A stretch of 64,000 nucleotides of DNA, from positions 137,342-201,341 of the forward strand of contig CAOJSF010000001.1 of NCBI GenBank assembly GCA_948442695.1, read 5' to 3'. The DNA comes from an uncultured Clostridia bacterium (GTDB lineage Bacteria > Bacillota > Clostridia > Christensenellales > UBA1242). The notes below the pieces were generated by a model. It made no database searches and had not been told where the DNA came from. It worked only from the letters and a program-made list of their open reading frames with translations. Positions 8,968 to 17,656 of the stretch are shown here, piece by piece. Made by a program: the position numbers and the translations under genes. Each line of letters opens with the position of its first letter. The first letter of the stretch is position 1.

Positions 8968-10059
8968 ATGTATTTTTTTACAAGTGATACTCACTTTGGT
9001 AGTGAAGAAATTTTAAAAAGAGAGAATAGGCCATTTAATAGTATGGAAGAATTTGAAAATTCAATTATTGATATTTGGAATTCACAGGCAGAGAAAACTG
9101 ATATTATCTATGTTTTGGGTGATTTTGTAAATTACAACAAAAATCACAAAGAAAAGTGGAGAGAAAGTCTAAAACTTGCAAAAAGAATCAATGCAAAACT
9201 TATATTAATACTCGGCAATAATGAACAGAGAATTATTGATGAATGTTGTAGTGGTAATTTTGAAGAATTTAAAGAGATTTGCGTAAATTCAGGTTTTTTC
9301 GATGTAAAATTTGACGATTTTATTGAATTTAATGATAAAAAGTTTTATTTAAACCATTTTCCTAGAAATTTTAAACAAAATTATATCAATCTTTTTGGAC
9401 ATACTCATAGAACAACCGGACTATGGAAACCTTTTGGGATGAATATGGGGTGCGACTTAAATCATTTCTATCTTTTTTCACAAGAAGAAATTGAAAGGCT
9501 ATTGAAAGATAAAACTTTATACTGGGACAGCGATAAAGATAATAATTTGCTCGGGAAAACAAGTAGTGTCATTGAGAATATTGAACAATATAGAGATCCG
9601 ATTCTTGCGAAAAACATTTTAGAAGAAGATTTTATCGGTTTTTATCCTAGAGAATTTTTTGTGTTTGACAATTTCAGTTCTTTTGGACTTATTATGGATG
9701 GTGAGTTTTATCCAACTGTGGAGCACGCTTATCAATCAGGCAAATTTGTCGATTCTGCACCAGAGATAGCAGACCAAATTAAAAAATGCCTTTCTGCACA
9801 TGATGCACAAAAAATTGCTTTTGCAAACAGAGATAGACAGGCCCCAAACTGGGATGAAATAAAGGTGGAATATATGGAAAAGTTGCTGAGAAAGAAACTT
9901 GAACAAAATCCATATGTAAAGCAAAAACTTCTTCAAACAAAGGATTTTATTATATGTGAGGATTCGCCAAAAGATAGTTTTTGGGGAATAGGGGAAAATA
10001 GAGATGGTCAAAACGCTCTGGGCAAACTTTGGATGAAACTGCGAGAAGAACTTAAATAG
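8968..10059 (+). CDS. calcineurin-like phosphoesterase fused to a NADAR domain
   Basis: A 363-residue two-domain protein. Residues 1-185 are a metallophosphoesterase: SDTHFG (6-11), GDF (51-53), GNNE (83-86, usually GNHD), NHF (129-131) and GHTH (144-147). From about 215 to the end is a NADAR domain (YbiA type): FDNFSSFGLIMDGEFYPTVE, then HAYQSGKF, and a C-terminal DSFWGIGENRDGQNALGKLW. NADAR proteins are N-glycosidases acting on ADP-ribose-type or riboflavin-pathway substrates, and some reverse ADP-ribosylation of guanine in DNA. The fusion suggests the two domains act one after the other on one substrate. The ribosome site is AAAGGAG before ATG 8968. Confidence 0.85.
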   Translation: MYFFTSDTHFGSEEILKRENRPFNSMEEFENSIIDIWNSQAEKTDIIYVLGDFVNYNKNHKEKWRESLKLAKRINAKLILILGNNEQRIIDECCSGNFEEFKEICVNSGFFDVKFDDFIEFNDKKFYLNHFPRNFKQNYINLFGHTHRTTGLWKPFGMNMGCDLNHFYLFSQEEIERLLKDKTLYWDSDKDNNLLGKTSSVIENIEQYRDPILAKNILEEDFIGFYPREFFVFDNFSSFGLIMDGEFYPTVEHAYQSGKFVDSAPEIADQIKKCLSAHDAQKIAFANRDRQAPNWDEIKVEYMEKLLRKKLEQNPYVKQKLLQTKDFIICEDSPKDSFWGIGENRDGQNALGKLWMKLREELK

Positions 10060-10102
10060 TTTTTAGTTTTGCATAAAATTGAAAAGCAAAAGGAAATATG
10101 AA

Positions 10103-10912
10103 ATGGAAGATAAAAAAGTTTGGGATGTGAAAAGGCTGGAAAATCAGGCTAAAGGCAAACTTGCGTTTGAACATGATTTGATTAAAAATTTAGAAATAAG
10201 TAAAAAAAATAATTTAACAGTTCTTGATATAGGTTGTAGCAATGGATTTAAAACCTATTCATTATTTAACAAAGATAATGTGGAAAGAGTAATAGGAATT
10301 GACTGGTCAAATGATGCGATTATAGAAGCAAACAGCAGATATAAAAATGATAAATTTTCCTTTATTTGTGATGATATTTATAATCATAATTTTGATATTA
10401 CGTTTGATATTGTCTATATCTCTTTTGTTTTGCACCACTCGGAAGATAAATTGAAACTTTTAAGCAAGGTTTATTCGCTATTAAATAATCATGGAGTGAT
10501 TATTGTCAAGACCATTGATGATAGTTCGATTATTTCATATCCAGACGAGAAAAATATTGTGAAAAAGATTTGCAAACTTTATGATAAGAAGACCAAATAT
10601 ATGTCAATCAACAATTTACATACAGACAGGCATCATGGAAAAAAGTGTTATTCTCAGTTGTTTCAATCAAATTTTAAGAATATTAAACTTACTATAAATT
10701 CTGGATTTTCTTCTAAAAAAACACAAGAAGAGGTTGATAAAAGTTTTGAAGTTGGCTTTGGTTTTAGAAGAGCACCAAAAGAATATGAAAATAATAGATA
10801 TGCCAAAAAGATGAATAAATTGCTTCAAAAAGCAAGAGAATTGTTTGAAAAATCAGATTATATTTATGTAAATCCTGCCTATTATTACACGGCAGAAAAA
10901 ATTGAAGATTGA
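10103..10912 (+). CDS. SAM-dependent methyltransferase
   Basis: A 269-residue class I methyltransferase. Motif I is LTVLDIGCSNGFKT, motif II is VIGIDWSNDA, an acidic residue pair follows in ICDDIYN, and FDIVYISFVLHHSED is motif IV. The C-terminal part (FEVGFGFRRAPKEYENN, then AYYYTAEK) is not a family I recognise and probably binds the substrate. I start it at ATG 10103, with AAAGGAAAT just upstream, rather than at TTG 10079. It follows the phosphoesterase-NADAR gene by 43 bases on the same strand and may be co-transcribed with it. Confidence 0.8.
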   Translation: MEDKKVWDVKRLENQAKGKLAFEHDLIKNLEISKKNNLTVLDIGCSNGFKTYSLFNKDNVERVIGIDWSNDAIIEANSRYKNDKFSFICDDIYNHNFDITFDIVYISFVLHHSEDKLKLLSKVYSLLNNHGVIIVKTIDDSSIISYPDEKNIVKKICKLYDKKTKYMSINNLHTDRHHGKKCYSQLFQSNFKNIKLTINSGFSSKKTQEEVDKSFEVGFGFRRAPKEYENNRYAKKMNKLLQKARELFEKSDYIYVNPAYYYTAEKIED

Positions 10913-11140
10913 ATGAAAAATATTAAAAATTTTTGTTAAATCAGGGTGTTTAGAATTGACAAAATAAAAGATGCAATATTGAATTTAACAAATTTCAAAA
11001 TTTCTAAATATGATAATTTAATAAAAAATTCATAATAAATATTAAAAGATTTCAAAAAGGTCTTGATTTTTCGACTTATGAGTTATGCTGGATTTAAGAT
11101 TGATGGAAATTTTGAATAAATTTTATTTAGTTTTAATTAA

Positions 11141-11169
11141 AAAAAGTCTTTGTTTTTAAAGACTTTTTT
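11141..11169 (+). terminator. Rho-independent terminator
   Basis: AAAAAGTCTTT (11141-11151), a six-base loop, then AAAGACTTTTTT (11158-11169). It closes the methyltransferase transcript. Nothing else is visible between 10913 and 11297. Confidence 0.75.
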
Positions 11170-11297
11170 CTTTTTTTAATTTGACAGTATTATTTTTTTT
11201 AGATATACTTGTTGTAAATATCAAAAGAAAACAAATTTATAATGAATTAAGATATTTAAAAATCTTTAAACAAATATAAATATTATCTGGAGTTTAA

Positions 11298-11836
11298 ATG
11301 AAATATTCAATTTTACTGGAGTTGATGAAGAGTATCAAGAAAAAATAAATGGCATTAGAAAAGTTTTGATTGAAAATGGAGTTCATGATGAAGTTTGCAA
11401 AATAAATCACATTACACTTTTTAGTCTTGAGACGTTTGAAGAGAATGCGATAGAAGAGATAAAAAAGTATGTTGAAGAAATTGCACAAAATCAAAATTCT
11501 GTTTCTATTTCGTTCAATTCGGTTGGGACTTTTATGTCAGACATAAATGCTGTGTTTTTAAATCCGACAATGACTTCTTCTCTTATGACTTTGCAACAAA
11601 AGGTTGGTGGCGTGCTTTCAAAGTATGACCACAAAATATTTTACACAACTGATAAGTGGACGCCTCATTCGACTATTGCAATAAACCTCACTGATGAGGA
11701 GTTTATAAAGGCATTTGAAGTATTGAAGAAAAGTATTGAATTGCCTATAAATGCGATTGCAAATCAAATAATCATAACACAATATGATGTTATGCCAGGG
11801 AAAATAATTGCCGAATATGGACTTAAAAATCAGTAA
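11298..11836 (+). pseudogene. 2H-type phosphoesterase (2'-5' RNA ligase fold), frameshifted
   Basis: The 2H fold is shown by its two HxT/S motifs, NHITLF and HSTIAI, in the long frame that opens at TTG 11366. The natural start appears to be ATG 11298 behind GGAG (11289-11292). That frame reads MKYSILLEL, and one missing G near 11324 would join it to DEEYQEKINGIRKVL. I therefore read one 178-residue gene with a 1-base deletion. 2H proteins hydrolyse cyclic phosphodiesters in RNA ends or nucleotides, including ADP-ribose cyclic phosphate. If only the TTG frame is used, the first beta strand of the fold is missing. Confidence 0.7.
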
Positions 11837-11906
11837 GCAGTTTTGATAAAAAATGATTCTTTATAAATCAAATTATCAATTTGTATTTTTTTACAATGGA
11901 GAAAAA

Positions 11907-13178
11907 ATGAAACAAATAATTATAAAATCAATAGAAGATATTGAAAAATATAAAAATCAAATCAAAGAAATAAAGATATGGGTGTGTAATACTGCTTGCG
12001 GGAAGTCTTATCTTTGTGATATAGATGATAGATTTTATGATTTAGATAGTTTTCGTTCTAAAAATAGAACTATTGATAGAGATGAGAAAAGTATCGAAAA
12101 AATGTATCAACTGCTTAAAGACGGAAAAATTGTTTTAAATGCGGCTCATACTTACTTTTTGGAGTATTTAGATCAAAACAACATTCCATTTGTTTATATG
12201 TATGGGAAAGCGGAACTTGAAGAGGAATACATAAGCCGAATGTATCATCGAGGAAGTGGCGAAGAGTTTGTTGAAAAATATGGACATTTGGTGTCATCAG
12301 ATTATCAGAAAAGGGCAGAAGACAAAAGAGGGACATTCAAGATAGAGATGAATGAGAATGAATTTGTAAGTGACTATGTCTGGCAGGTATATGGAAAAAG
12401 TAAAAAGTTTATTTATGACTCAGATATTGATGCCTCAAATTATAAAATGGTCTTCTGTGATTTGGATGGCACATTATTAAACAATGCTCATTCTATAACT
12501 GACTTTACCTTAACTAAACTTAATCAAATAAGACAAAAAACAAACTTTGTAATTACTACAGGAAGAAGCCCTTATAATGTCGCTCAAATAATTAAAAGAT
12601 TGCATTTGGATGAAACTGATTGCTATGTGATTTGCTCGCTCGGTTCAATTATAATGTCGGGGGGGGGTAAAAAGATATTTGAAAAAACATTAAGAAAGGA
12701 TAAGGTTGAAGTTTTATTGTCAGAATTTTGCGAAGAAGAAAAACAATATATTTATTTTGGAACTGACAAACGGAATGTTTACTTGAAAGAGTTGAATTGT
12801 ATTGATGAATTATTTGAAAAATATAAGGTCTATAAGGTGGTATATTTGCCTGAAGATAAGATAAAAAATGAAAAAGTGTTTTCAAAATATGTAAAAGAAA
12901 ATTTTAATTTTTACAATATGGTTGATTATTTAGAGTTTTCTGATATAGAATGTTCTAAAGCAAAAGCAATAGATAAAATGCTTAATATGTTTTATCTTAC
13001 TAAGAAAAATGCAATCGCATTTGGTGACTCAAGTAATGATATTGAAATGCTTTGTTGTGTAGAATTAGGAATTGCAGTTTGCAATGCTTCATGGGACATC
13101 AAAAATAAAGCAAGATTTATTGCTGATTCAAACAATGATGATGGTGTGGCAAAAGCACTTAATCATATATTTAATTAA
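11907..13178 (+). CDS. P-loop nucleotide-kinase-like domain fused to a Cof-type HAD phosphatase
   Basis: A 423-residue two-domain protein. Residues 1-165 look like a P-loop kinase: WVCNTACGKSYLC near 25-36 is a compact Walker A, followed by FYDLDSF. Residues 180-423 are a Cof-type HAD-IIB hydrolase: FCDLDGTLLNN with nucleophile Asp185, ITTGRSP for motif II, and IAFGDSSNDIEML for motif IV. HAD-IIB members dephosphorylate sugar phosphates, flavins and nucleotides. Joining a kinase-like and a phosphatase domain is unusual. The start is ATG 11907, with TGGAG upstream. A G8 run at 12659-12666 lies inside the frame, where slippage would break it. Confidence 0.75.
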   Translation: MKQIIIKSIEDIEKYKNQIKEIKIWVCNTACGKSYLCDIDDRFYDLDSFRSKNRTIDRDEKSIEKMYQLLKDGKIVLNAAHTYFLEYLDQNNIPFVYMYGKAELEEEYISRMYHRGSGEEFVEKYGHLVSSDYQKRAEDKRGTFKIEMNENEFVSDYVWQVYGKSKKFIYDSDIDASNYKMVFCDLDGTLLNNAHSITDFTLTKLNQIRQKTNFVITTGRSPYNVAQIIKRLHLDETDCYVICSLGSIIMSGGGKKIFEKTLRKDKVEVLLSEFCEEEKQYIYFGTDKRNVYLKELNCIDELFEKYKVYKVVYLPEDKIKNEKVFSKYVKENFNFYNMVDYLEFSDIECSKAKAIDKMLNMFYLTKKNAIAFGDSSNDIEMLCCVELGIAVCNASWDIKNKARFIADSNNDDGVAKALNHIFN

Positions 13179-13187
13179 GGAGGGGAT

Positions 13188-13490
13188 ATGGCAACAAGTA
13201 AAGAAATGAAAGAATATATTTTAGAGCAGTTTTGCCTGCTTGATGGTGTGACTGCAAGGGCTATGATGGGGGAATTTTTGCTTTATTATAAAGGGCTGTT
13301 GTTTGGTGGAATTTATGATGGAAGAGTTTTAGTCAAAATAAATGAAATGAACAAAAGTTTTGACATGAAACAAGAAATTCCTTACAAAAATGCAAAGCCT
13401 ATGTTTATGATTGAGGACATTGAAAATCATGAACTTGTGAAAGAAATTGTGCTTGCAACGTGTGAAGGGCTTTCTAAAAAATATATATAA
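13188..13490 (+). CDS. TfoX N-terminal domain protein
   Basis: A 100-residue protein that matches the TfoX/Sxy N-terminal domain: VTARAMMGEFLLYYKGLLFG, then IYDGRVLVKI. This stand-alone domain is common in Firmicutes and has no settled function; TfoX in Gammaproteobacteria activates competence. It starts at ATG 13188 behind AAGGAGG (13176-13182) and is nine bases after the kinase-HAD gene, so it is probably in the same operon. Confidence 0.8.
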   Translation: MATSKEMKEYILEQFCLLDGVTARAMMGEFLLYYKGLLFGGIYDGRVLVKINEMNKSFDMKQEIPYKNAKPMFMIEDIENHELVKEIVLATCEGLSKKYI

Positions 13491-13645
13491 ATTTGAAAGA
13501 TATTTTGATGAATTAAAATGACATTTGTCTATTTTGAGGTTTTTTCGCTAAAATAAGATATTAATATTTAAATATTTTATTAATTTAAATAAAAATATTT
13601 GTATATAAATTTTTGTTATGATATACTAATCTTAGGAGGCATAAT

Positions 13646-13870
13646 ATGGCAAAATCAGGAAAAGATTATTTTGGACTAGGAAGACTTGTAAGTGTTATTC
13701 TTGCAATCATTCCTATCACTGCTCTTATTTTAGGAGTTGCAACAAGATTCTCTGAAGGAAAAATTGTGGCTGGACTTTTGAGACTATTGCTCGGCTGGAA
13801 TATTATCTGGATTGTTGACCTTGTTTTAATGATTCTCAATGGCAGAATTATGAGACTTCTCAATATTTAA
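13646..13870 (+). CDS. small membrane protein (74 aa)
   Basis: A 74-residue protein with two hydrophobic segments (SVILAIIPITALILGVA and NIIWIVDLVLMIL) separated by a short basic loop. The start at 13646 has AGGAGG (13635-13640). It ends 8 bases before a terminator, so it is a single-gene transcript. I recognise no family with confidence; the layout resembles small two-helix envelope proteins. Confidence 0.7.
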   Translation: MAKSGKDYFGLGRLVSVILAIIPITALILGVATRFSEGKIVAGLLRLLLGWNIIWIVDLVLMILNGRIMRLLNI

Positions 13871-13880
13871 TTGAGGATAA

Positions 13881-13908
13881 AAATCACCTTAAAAAGGGTG
13901 GTTTTTTA
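13881..13908 (+). terminator. Rho-independent terminator
   Basis: AATCACC pairs with GGTGGTT around an AT loop and is followed by TTTT. It ends the 74-residue membrane gene. Confidence 0.7.
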
Positions 13909-14090
13909 TTTGTGGTTGACTTTATATTTTCTAAATTATTTAAGTAGAAGAAATATGAAAAAGGAAAATAATAAAAATGATGTAAAATATTTGTTTTAAT
14001 AAAATAATATGATTCATGCATTTTTATCTTGTAGGCTTATGTATCGACATAATTTGTATTGAATATTTTTTTTAATTTGGTTTATTTTGT

Positions 14091-14118
14091 TTGACTATTG
14101 ACAAAAATTGTCTATAAT
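14091..14118 (+). promoter_or_regulatory. promoter with inverted repeat upstream of the secG block
   Basis: TTGACT (14091-14096), 16 bases, then TATAAT (14113-14118). GACAAAAATTGTC (14100-14112), a small inverted repeat, fills the spacer and may be a repressor site. A second TATAAT (14186-14191) lies closer to the gene at 14209. Confidence 0.5.
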
Positions 14119-14208
14119 ATCTTTAGTAATTGCAAAACCATTATTTAAGTTTCATAATTTTCTTGCAAGAAGAGAAAAAATGTGTTATAATAATTGTAGG
14201 AGAATTAT

Positions 14209-14442
14209 ATGACTAGTTTACTTTGTAATTGGTTTGATGATTGGGGAAGAAACATTAAGGCTGGTTTAACCACAACTGGTGTGATTATTTTTCTAGTTGC
14301 TTTTTTCTGCTTGGGTGTTTTGCTGTTTTATGGAATCATTAAACAGGTTTTGGTTGCTCAGAAAAATAAAATTGCCTGGGGACTTATATTCTTTCTTATC
14401 GTTGACATTTTATTCTTTGTATGGTTTTTGATTATTTTATAA
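14209..14442 (+). CDS. small membrane protein upstream of secG (77 aa)
   Basis: A 77-residue protein with two strong membrane helices (TGVIIFLVAFFCLGVLLFYG and WGLIFFLIVDILFFVWFLII). TAGGAG lies just before ATG 14209. It is 19 bases ahead of secG on the same strand, so it probably shares the secG-rnr transcript. I recognise no family. A helper of membrane insertion or just a neighbour are both possible. Confidence 0.65.
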   Translation: MTSLLCNWFDDWGRNIKAGLTTTGVIIFLVAFFCLGVLLFYGIIKQVLVAQKNKIAWGLIFFLIVDILFFVWFLIIL

Positions 14443-14461
14443 ATAAGGAGTTTAAACAAAT

Positions 14462-14785
14462 ATGAATTATTTTATTTCTACTTTGCTTGAAGGGGAAATG
14501 GCAAGTGATTTTGCAACAAAAGTGTTGCCAGTTCTTCGTTATGTGCTTTTCGCAATCATTATTGCCTCTGCTATTGTGATGATTATCACTACTATTATGC
14601 AATCAACTGACAACAACAATGGTATGGATGCTTTTACGGGCGTGAAACAGGAAAGTTATTATGCACAAAACAAGGGTGCATCTCGTGACAGCATATTAAA
14701 GAGAATTACAATTGCCATGGCAGTAATTATCTTAGTTTGCATCTTGACATTCTTTATTACCGAACTTATAGCAGGTATAAAATGA
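14462..14785 (+). CDS. secG: SecG-like preprotein translocase subunit
   Basis: A 107-residue two-helix protein. Helix one is VLRYVLFAIIIASAIVMIITTIMQ; a polar loop (FTGVKQESYYAQNKGASRDS) precedes helix two (ITIAMAVIILVCILTFFITEL). This is the SecG layout, and the gene is directly followed by rnr and smpB as in many Firmicutes. SecG joins SecY and SecE in the membrane channel. Its stop overlaps the rnr start (ATGA). It is longer than the usual 75-80 residues because of an N-terminal extension. The assignment rests on layout and gene order. Confidence 0.7.
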   Translation: MNYFISTLLEGEMASDFATKVLPVLRYVLFAIIIASAIVMIITTIMQSTDNNNGMDAFTGVKQESYYAQNKGASRDSILKRITIAMAVIILVCILTFFITELIAGIK

Positions 14786-16875
14786 CAGCAAAAAAAATAC
14801 TTTTAGATTTATTAAAAAAAGATAGTCTTTCTTTCAAGGGGAAAGACAATCTTTTTTCTTTTATTTCATCAACATATTCGCTTTCTTTGGTAGAAATAAA
14901 GAAAGCATACAATTTTCTTGTCAGTGATGGTCAAATTTTGGAGGTTTCACCAAACAACATTATTGCTGTTCCATCTCATGGATACCACAAGGGTGTATTC
15001 ATGGGAAGTACAAGGGGTTATGGTTTTTGCAGACTGCCTGATGCTGAAAAGGATGACATTTTTCTTCCTGCAAATATGTGTGGGAATGCCATAGATGGAG
15101 ATAAAGTCATAATAAAAATCATGTCAGAAAGCGAAGAAGGGACCGATGGTAAAGTTGTAAAAATTTTCAGTCCAGTAAAATATATTGCTGGTGTTGTTAT
15201 CAAAATGGGAAGAGCATTTTTCTTAGAACCTGATAATAATCACATTCCTTTTAAAATCAAACTTGAATCAAGTGGTGTCAAGTTTGAGGAAAATGATAGA
15301 GTTACGATAGAAATCATCAGAGGAAAGGTGATAAGTGGCAGGGTTCGTGAAGTACTCGGCAAAAGCGAAGATATCAAAGCGTGTGAACTTGCTATAATCA
15401 GAGACCATCAACTTTATGAAGTTTTCCCTGACAAAGTTTTGAGAGAGGTTAAGAAATTGCCTCAAGAGGTTTTGCCTAGTCAGAAAAAAGGCAGAGTAAA
15501 TTTGACTGATGAGGTTATATTTACCATTGACGGACTTGATGCAAAGGATCTTGATGATGCTGTTTCTATCAAGAAAACAGAGAGTGGTTATATTTTGGGT
15601 GTTCACATTGCCGATGTTGGTGAATATGTCAAATACGAAACCGAAGTTGACAATGAAGCGTGGAATCGTGGAACCAGTGTATATTTCCCAACTTCTGTTT
15701 TGCCTATGCTTCCTAGAGAACTTTCAAATGGAATCTGCTCTCTTAATGAAGGTGTTGAAAGATTGACATTGACTTGTGAGATGACTTTGGATGATGAAGG
15801 AAATGTCAAAGCGCACAAAATTTATGAAAGTGTGATTAAAAGCGTGGCTAGACTCAATTACACAGATGTTGCAAAATTATTAAATGGTGAAGAATGTGAT
15901 GAAAAGACAAAAGGTGTCAAAGAAGAATTGCTTTTGATGCAAAAATTGTCACATATTTTGCAGGCTAAGAATAGAAGAAATGGAGCACTTGATTTTGAGA
16001 TCCCTGAAGTTCAATTCGTCTTTGATGAAAGTGGAATGGCTGTTGGTTTTGAAAAGCGAGAACGCAATGACGCTCATAGATTGATTGAAGATTTTATGGT
16101 GCTTGCAAATCAAACAGTTGCAAAAGAATTTTGTGATAGAGAATTACCATTTTTATATCGTGTGCATGAAGCACCTAGAAAAGAAAAAGTATTTGGAGTC
16201 ATTGACTATCTTAAAGGACTTAATATAAAAACTCCAAAGATTCCTGAGGTTATTACTCCGCTTTATTATCAAGAATTGATTAAATTATGCGATAATAAGT
16301 CTTTCACCGAGACTGTCAATAAAGTCATATTAAGGTCTATGCAAAAGGCTAAATATTTCAACAAGTGTTGGGGACATTTTGGTTTGGCACTCAAGTATTA
16401 TTGCCATTTCACATCTCCTATAAGACGATATCCAGATCTTACTATTCATCGAATAATCAAAGAGGTCATTCATAAGAAAGAACTTAGTGGAAAGCGAATT
16501 GATGAACTTGAAGAATTTACCTTTGAGGCAGGTGAGCAATCAAGCCAAACTGAGAAAAATGCTGACAAGGCTGAAAGGGAAGTTGATGACCTTTGGAAGG
16601 CATATCTTATGAAAGATAGAGTTGGTGAGGTGTTTGAAGGTGTTGTATCATCGGTGACCAACTTTGGAATTTTTGTTGAACTTGACAATACTGTTGAGGG
16701 GCTTATAAGAATTGAGGATTTGCCAGATAGTGGATTTTTATTGTTTGAAAAACAACTTAAACTTAAAGGCAATAGGCTGACGTTCTCGGTTGGAGATAGG
16801 ATTGAAGTCAAATTGCTTGCATCAAATGTTTACACTAGAAAAATTGATTTTTCTTTTGTGAGGTTTGTTAAATAG
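14782..16875 (+). CDS. rnr: ribonuclease R
   Basis: A 697-residue 3'-5' exoribonuclease of the RNB family. An N-terminal winged-helix region and cold-shock domains come first (GYGFCRLPDAEKDDIFLP). The catalytic RNB domain follows, with the metal-binding aspartates in FTIDGLDAKDLDDAV near residue 250. A C-terminal S1 domain (GVVSSVTNFGIFVELDNTVE) binds RNA. It degrades structured RNA and works with SmpB-tmRNA on non-stop mRNA, which fits the gene order. I start it at ATG 14782, overlapping the secG stop by four bases. Confidence 0.95.
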   Translation: MTAKKILLDLLKKDSLSFKGKDNLFSFISSTYSLSLVEIKKAYNFLVSDGQILEVSPNNIIAVPSHGYHKGVFMGSTRGYGFCRLPDAEKDDIFLPANMCGNAIDGDKVIIKIMSESEEGTDGKVVKIFSPVKYIAGVVIKMGRAFFLEPDNNHIPFKIKLESSGVKFEENDRVTIEIIRGKVISGRVREVLGKSEDIKACELAIIRDHQLYEVFPDKVLREVKKLPQEVLPSQKKGRVNLTDEVIFTIDGLDAKDLDDAVSIKKTESGYILGVHIADVGEYVKYETEVDNEAWNRGTSVYFPTSVLPMLPRELSNGICSLNEGVERLTLTCEMTLDDEGNVKAHKIYESVIKSVARLNYTDVAKLLNGEECDEKTKGVKEELLLMQKLSHILQAKNRRNGALDFEIPEVQFVFDESGMAVGFEKRERNDAHRLIEDFMVLANQTVAKEFCDRELPFLYRVHEAPRKEKVFGVIDYLKGLNIKTPKIPEVITPLYYQELIKLCDNKSFTETVNKVILRSMQKAKYFNKCWGHFGLALKYYCHFTSPIRRYPDLTIHRIIKEVIHKKELSGKRIDELEEFTFEAGEQSSQTEKNADKAEREVDDLWKAYLMKDRVGEVFEGVVSSVTNFGIFVELDNTVEGLIRIEDLPDSGFLLFEKQLKLKGNRLTFSVGDRIEVKLLASNVYTRKIDFSFVRFVK

Positions 16876-16890
16876 GAATGTTTTTTTGGA

Positions 16891-16996
16891 GAGGAGCGAG
16901 ATGTTTCGCTTTTCGTAAGGAAAGCGAAAGAATGCACCCGCAAAAGCGGGTGCATTAAACAAAAAAATCGAAGATTTTTTTGAAATCTCGCTCCTC
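16891..16996. repeat. cloverleaf inverted-repeat element
   Basis: A 106-base element made of nested perfect inverted repeats. The outer 12-bp stem is GAGGAGCGAGAT (16891-16902) with its complement at 16985-16996. Inside lie three hairpins: TTTCGCTTT/AAAGCGAAA (16904-16929), TGCACCCGC/GCGGGTGCA with an AAAA loop (16933-16954), and a 9-bp A/T stem (16961-16981). The central hairpin may also terminate rnr. It does not code. The remaining bases to 17166 are A-rich and hold nothing else. Confidence 0.8.
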
Positions 16997-17166
16997 ATAT
17001 ACAAAAAAAATAATCAATTAATTTTAAAAAATGCGTCTTTAAATCAAAAAAAATCAAAAATTTTGCAGATTTTTATTAAATTATCTAAAAAAACAGGTAT
17101 TTTAGCCTAAAAAATAACAAAATTTAAAAAAAATAAAAAAAATGCAAAAAAAATTTAATTAAGGTA

Positions 17167-17195
17167 TTGAAAAAAATAAAAATAAGTGTTATAAT
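17167..17195 (+). promoter_or_regulatory. smpB promoter
   Basis: TTGAAA (17167-17172), 17 bases, then TATAAT (17190-17195). Transcription should start near 17202, four bases before the smpB ATG, so the AGGAG at 17196-17200 would lie mostly outside the mRNA. Confidence 0.7.
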
Positions 17196-17205
17196 AGGAG
17201 TTGAG

Positions 17206-17649
17206 ATGAAGATAATAACTAATAATAAAAAAGCATATCACAATTTCTTCGTTTCAGACCTGCTTGAAGCGGGAATAGAACTTAAAGGTGGAGAGATAAA
17301 ATCTGTAAGCACCGGCAAAATAAGTTTGAGCGATAGTTATGTCGAAATCAAAAACGATGAGGCTATCTTAAAAAACTGCTATATTGCCCCTATAGAAAAT
17401 CAATCACAACTCGACAGTTCTTCAAAGCGTTCAAGAAGGCTTCTCTTACATAAAGCAGAGATAATCAAACTAAAGCGAAAAGTTGAAGAAAAAGGCTTTT
17501 CTATTGTACCTACAAAAGTTTATCTCAAAAATGGTAAAGCCAAAGTTGAGATAGGACTTGCGAAAGGTAAAAAACTTTATGATAAGAGAGATGTCTTAAA
17601 GGATAGGGCTATCCGAAGAGACATAGACCGAGCAATCAAAAACGAGTGA
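17206..17649 (+). CDS. smpB: SsrA-binding protein SmpB
   Basis: A 147-residue SmpB. Typical features are NNKKAYHNFFVSDLLEAGIE, LKGGEIKSVSTGKISLSDSY, and the C-terminal KGKKLYDKRDVLKDRAIRRD followed by a basic tail. SmpB binds the tRNA-like part of tmRNA and places it in the empty A site of stalled ribosomes. tmRNA itself follows after seven bases. I start it at ATG 17206, the only Met that gives the normal N-terminus. Confidence 0.95.
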   Translation: MKIITNNKKAYHNFFVSDLLEAGIELKGGEIKSVSTGKISLSDSYVEIKNDEAILKNCYIAPIENQSQLDSSSKRSRRLLLHKAEIIKLKRKVEEKGFSIVPTKVYLKNGKAKVEIGLAKGKKLYDKRDVLKDRAIRRDIDRAIKNE

Positions 17650-17656
17650 CCCATTT

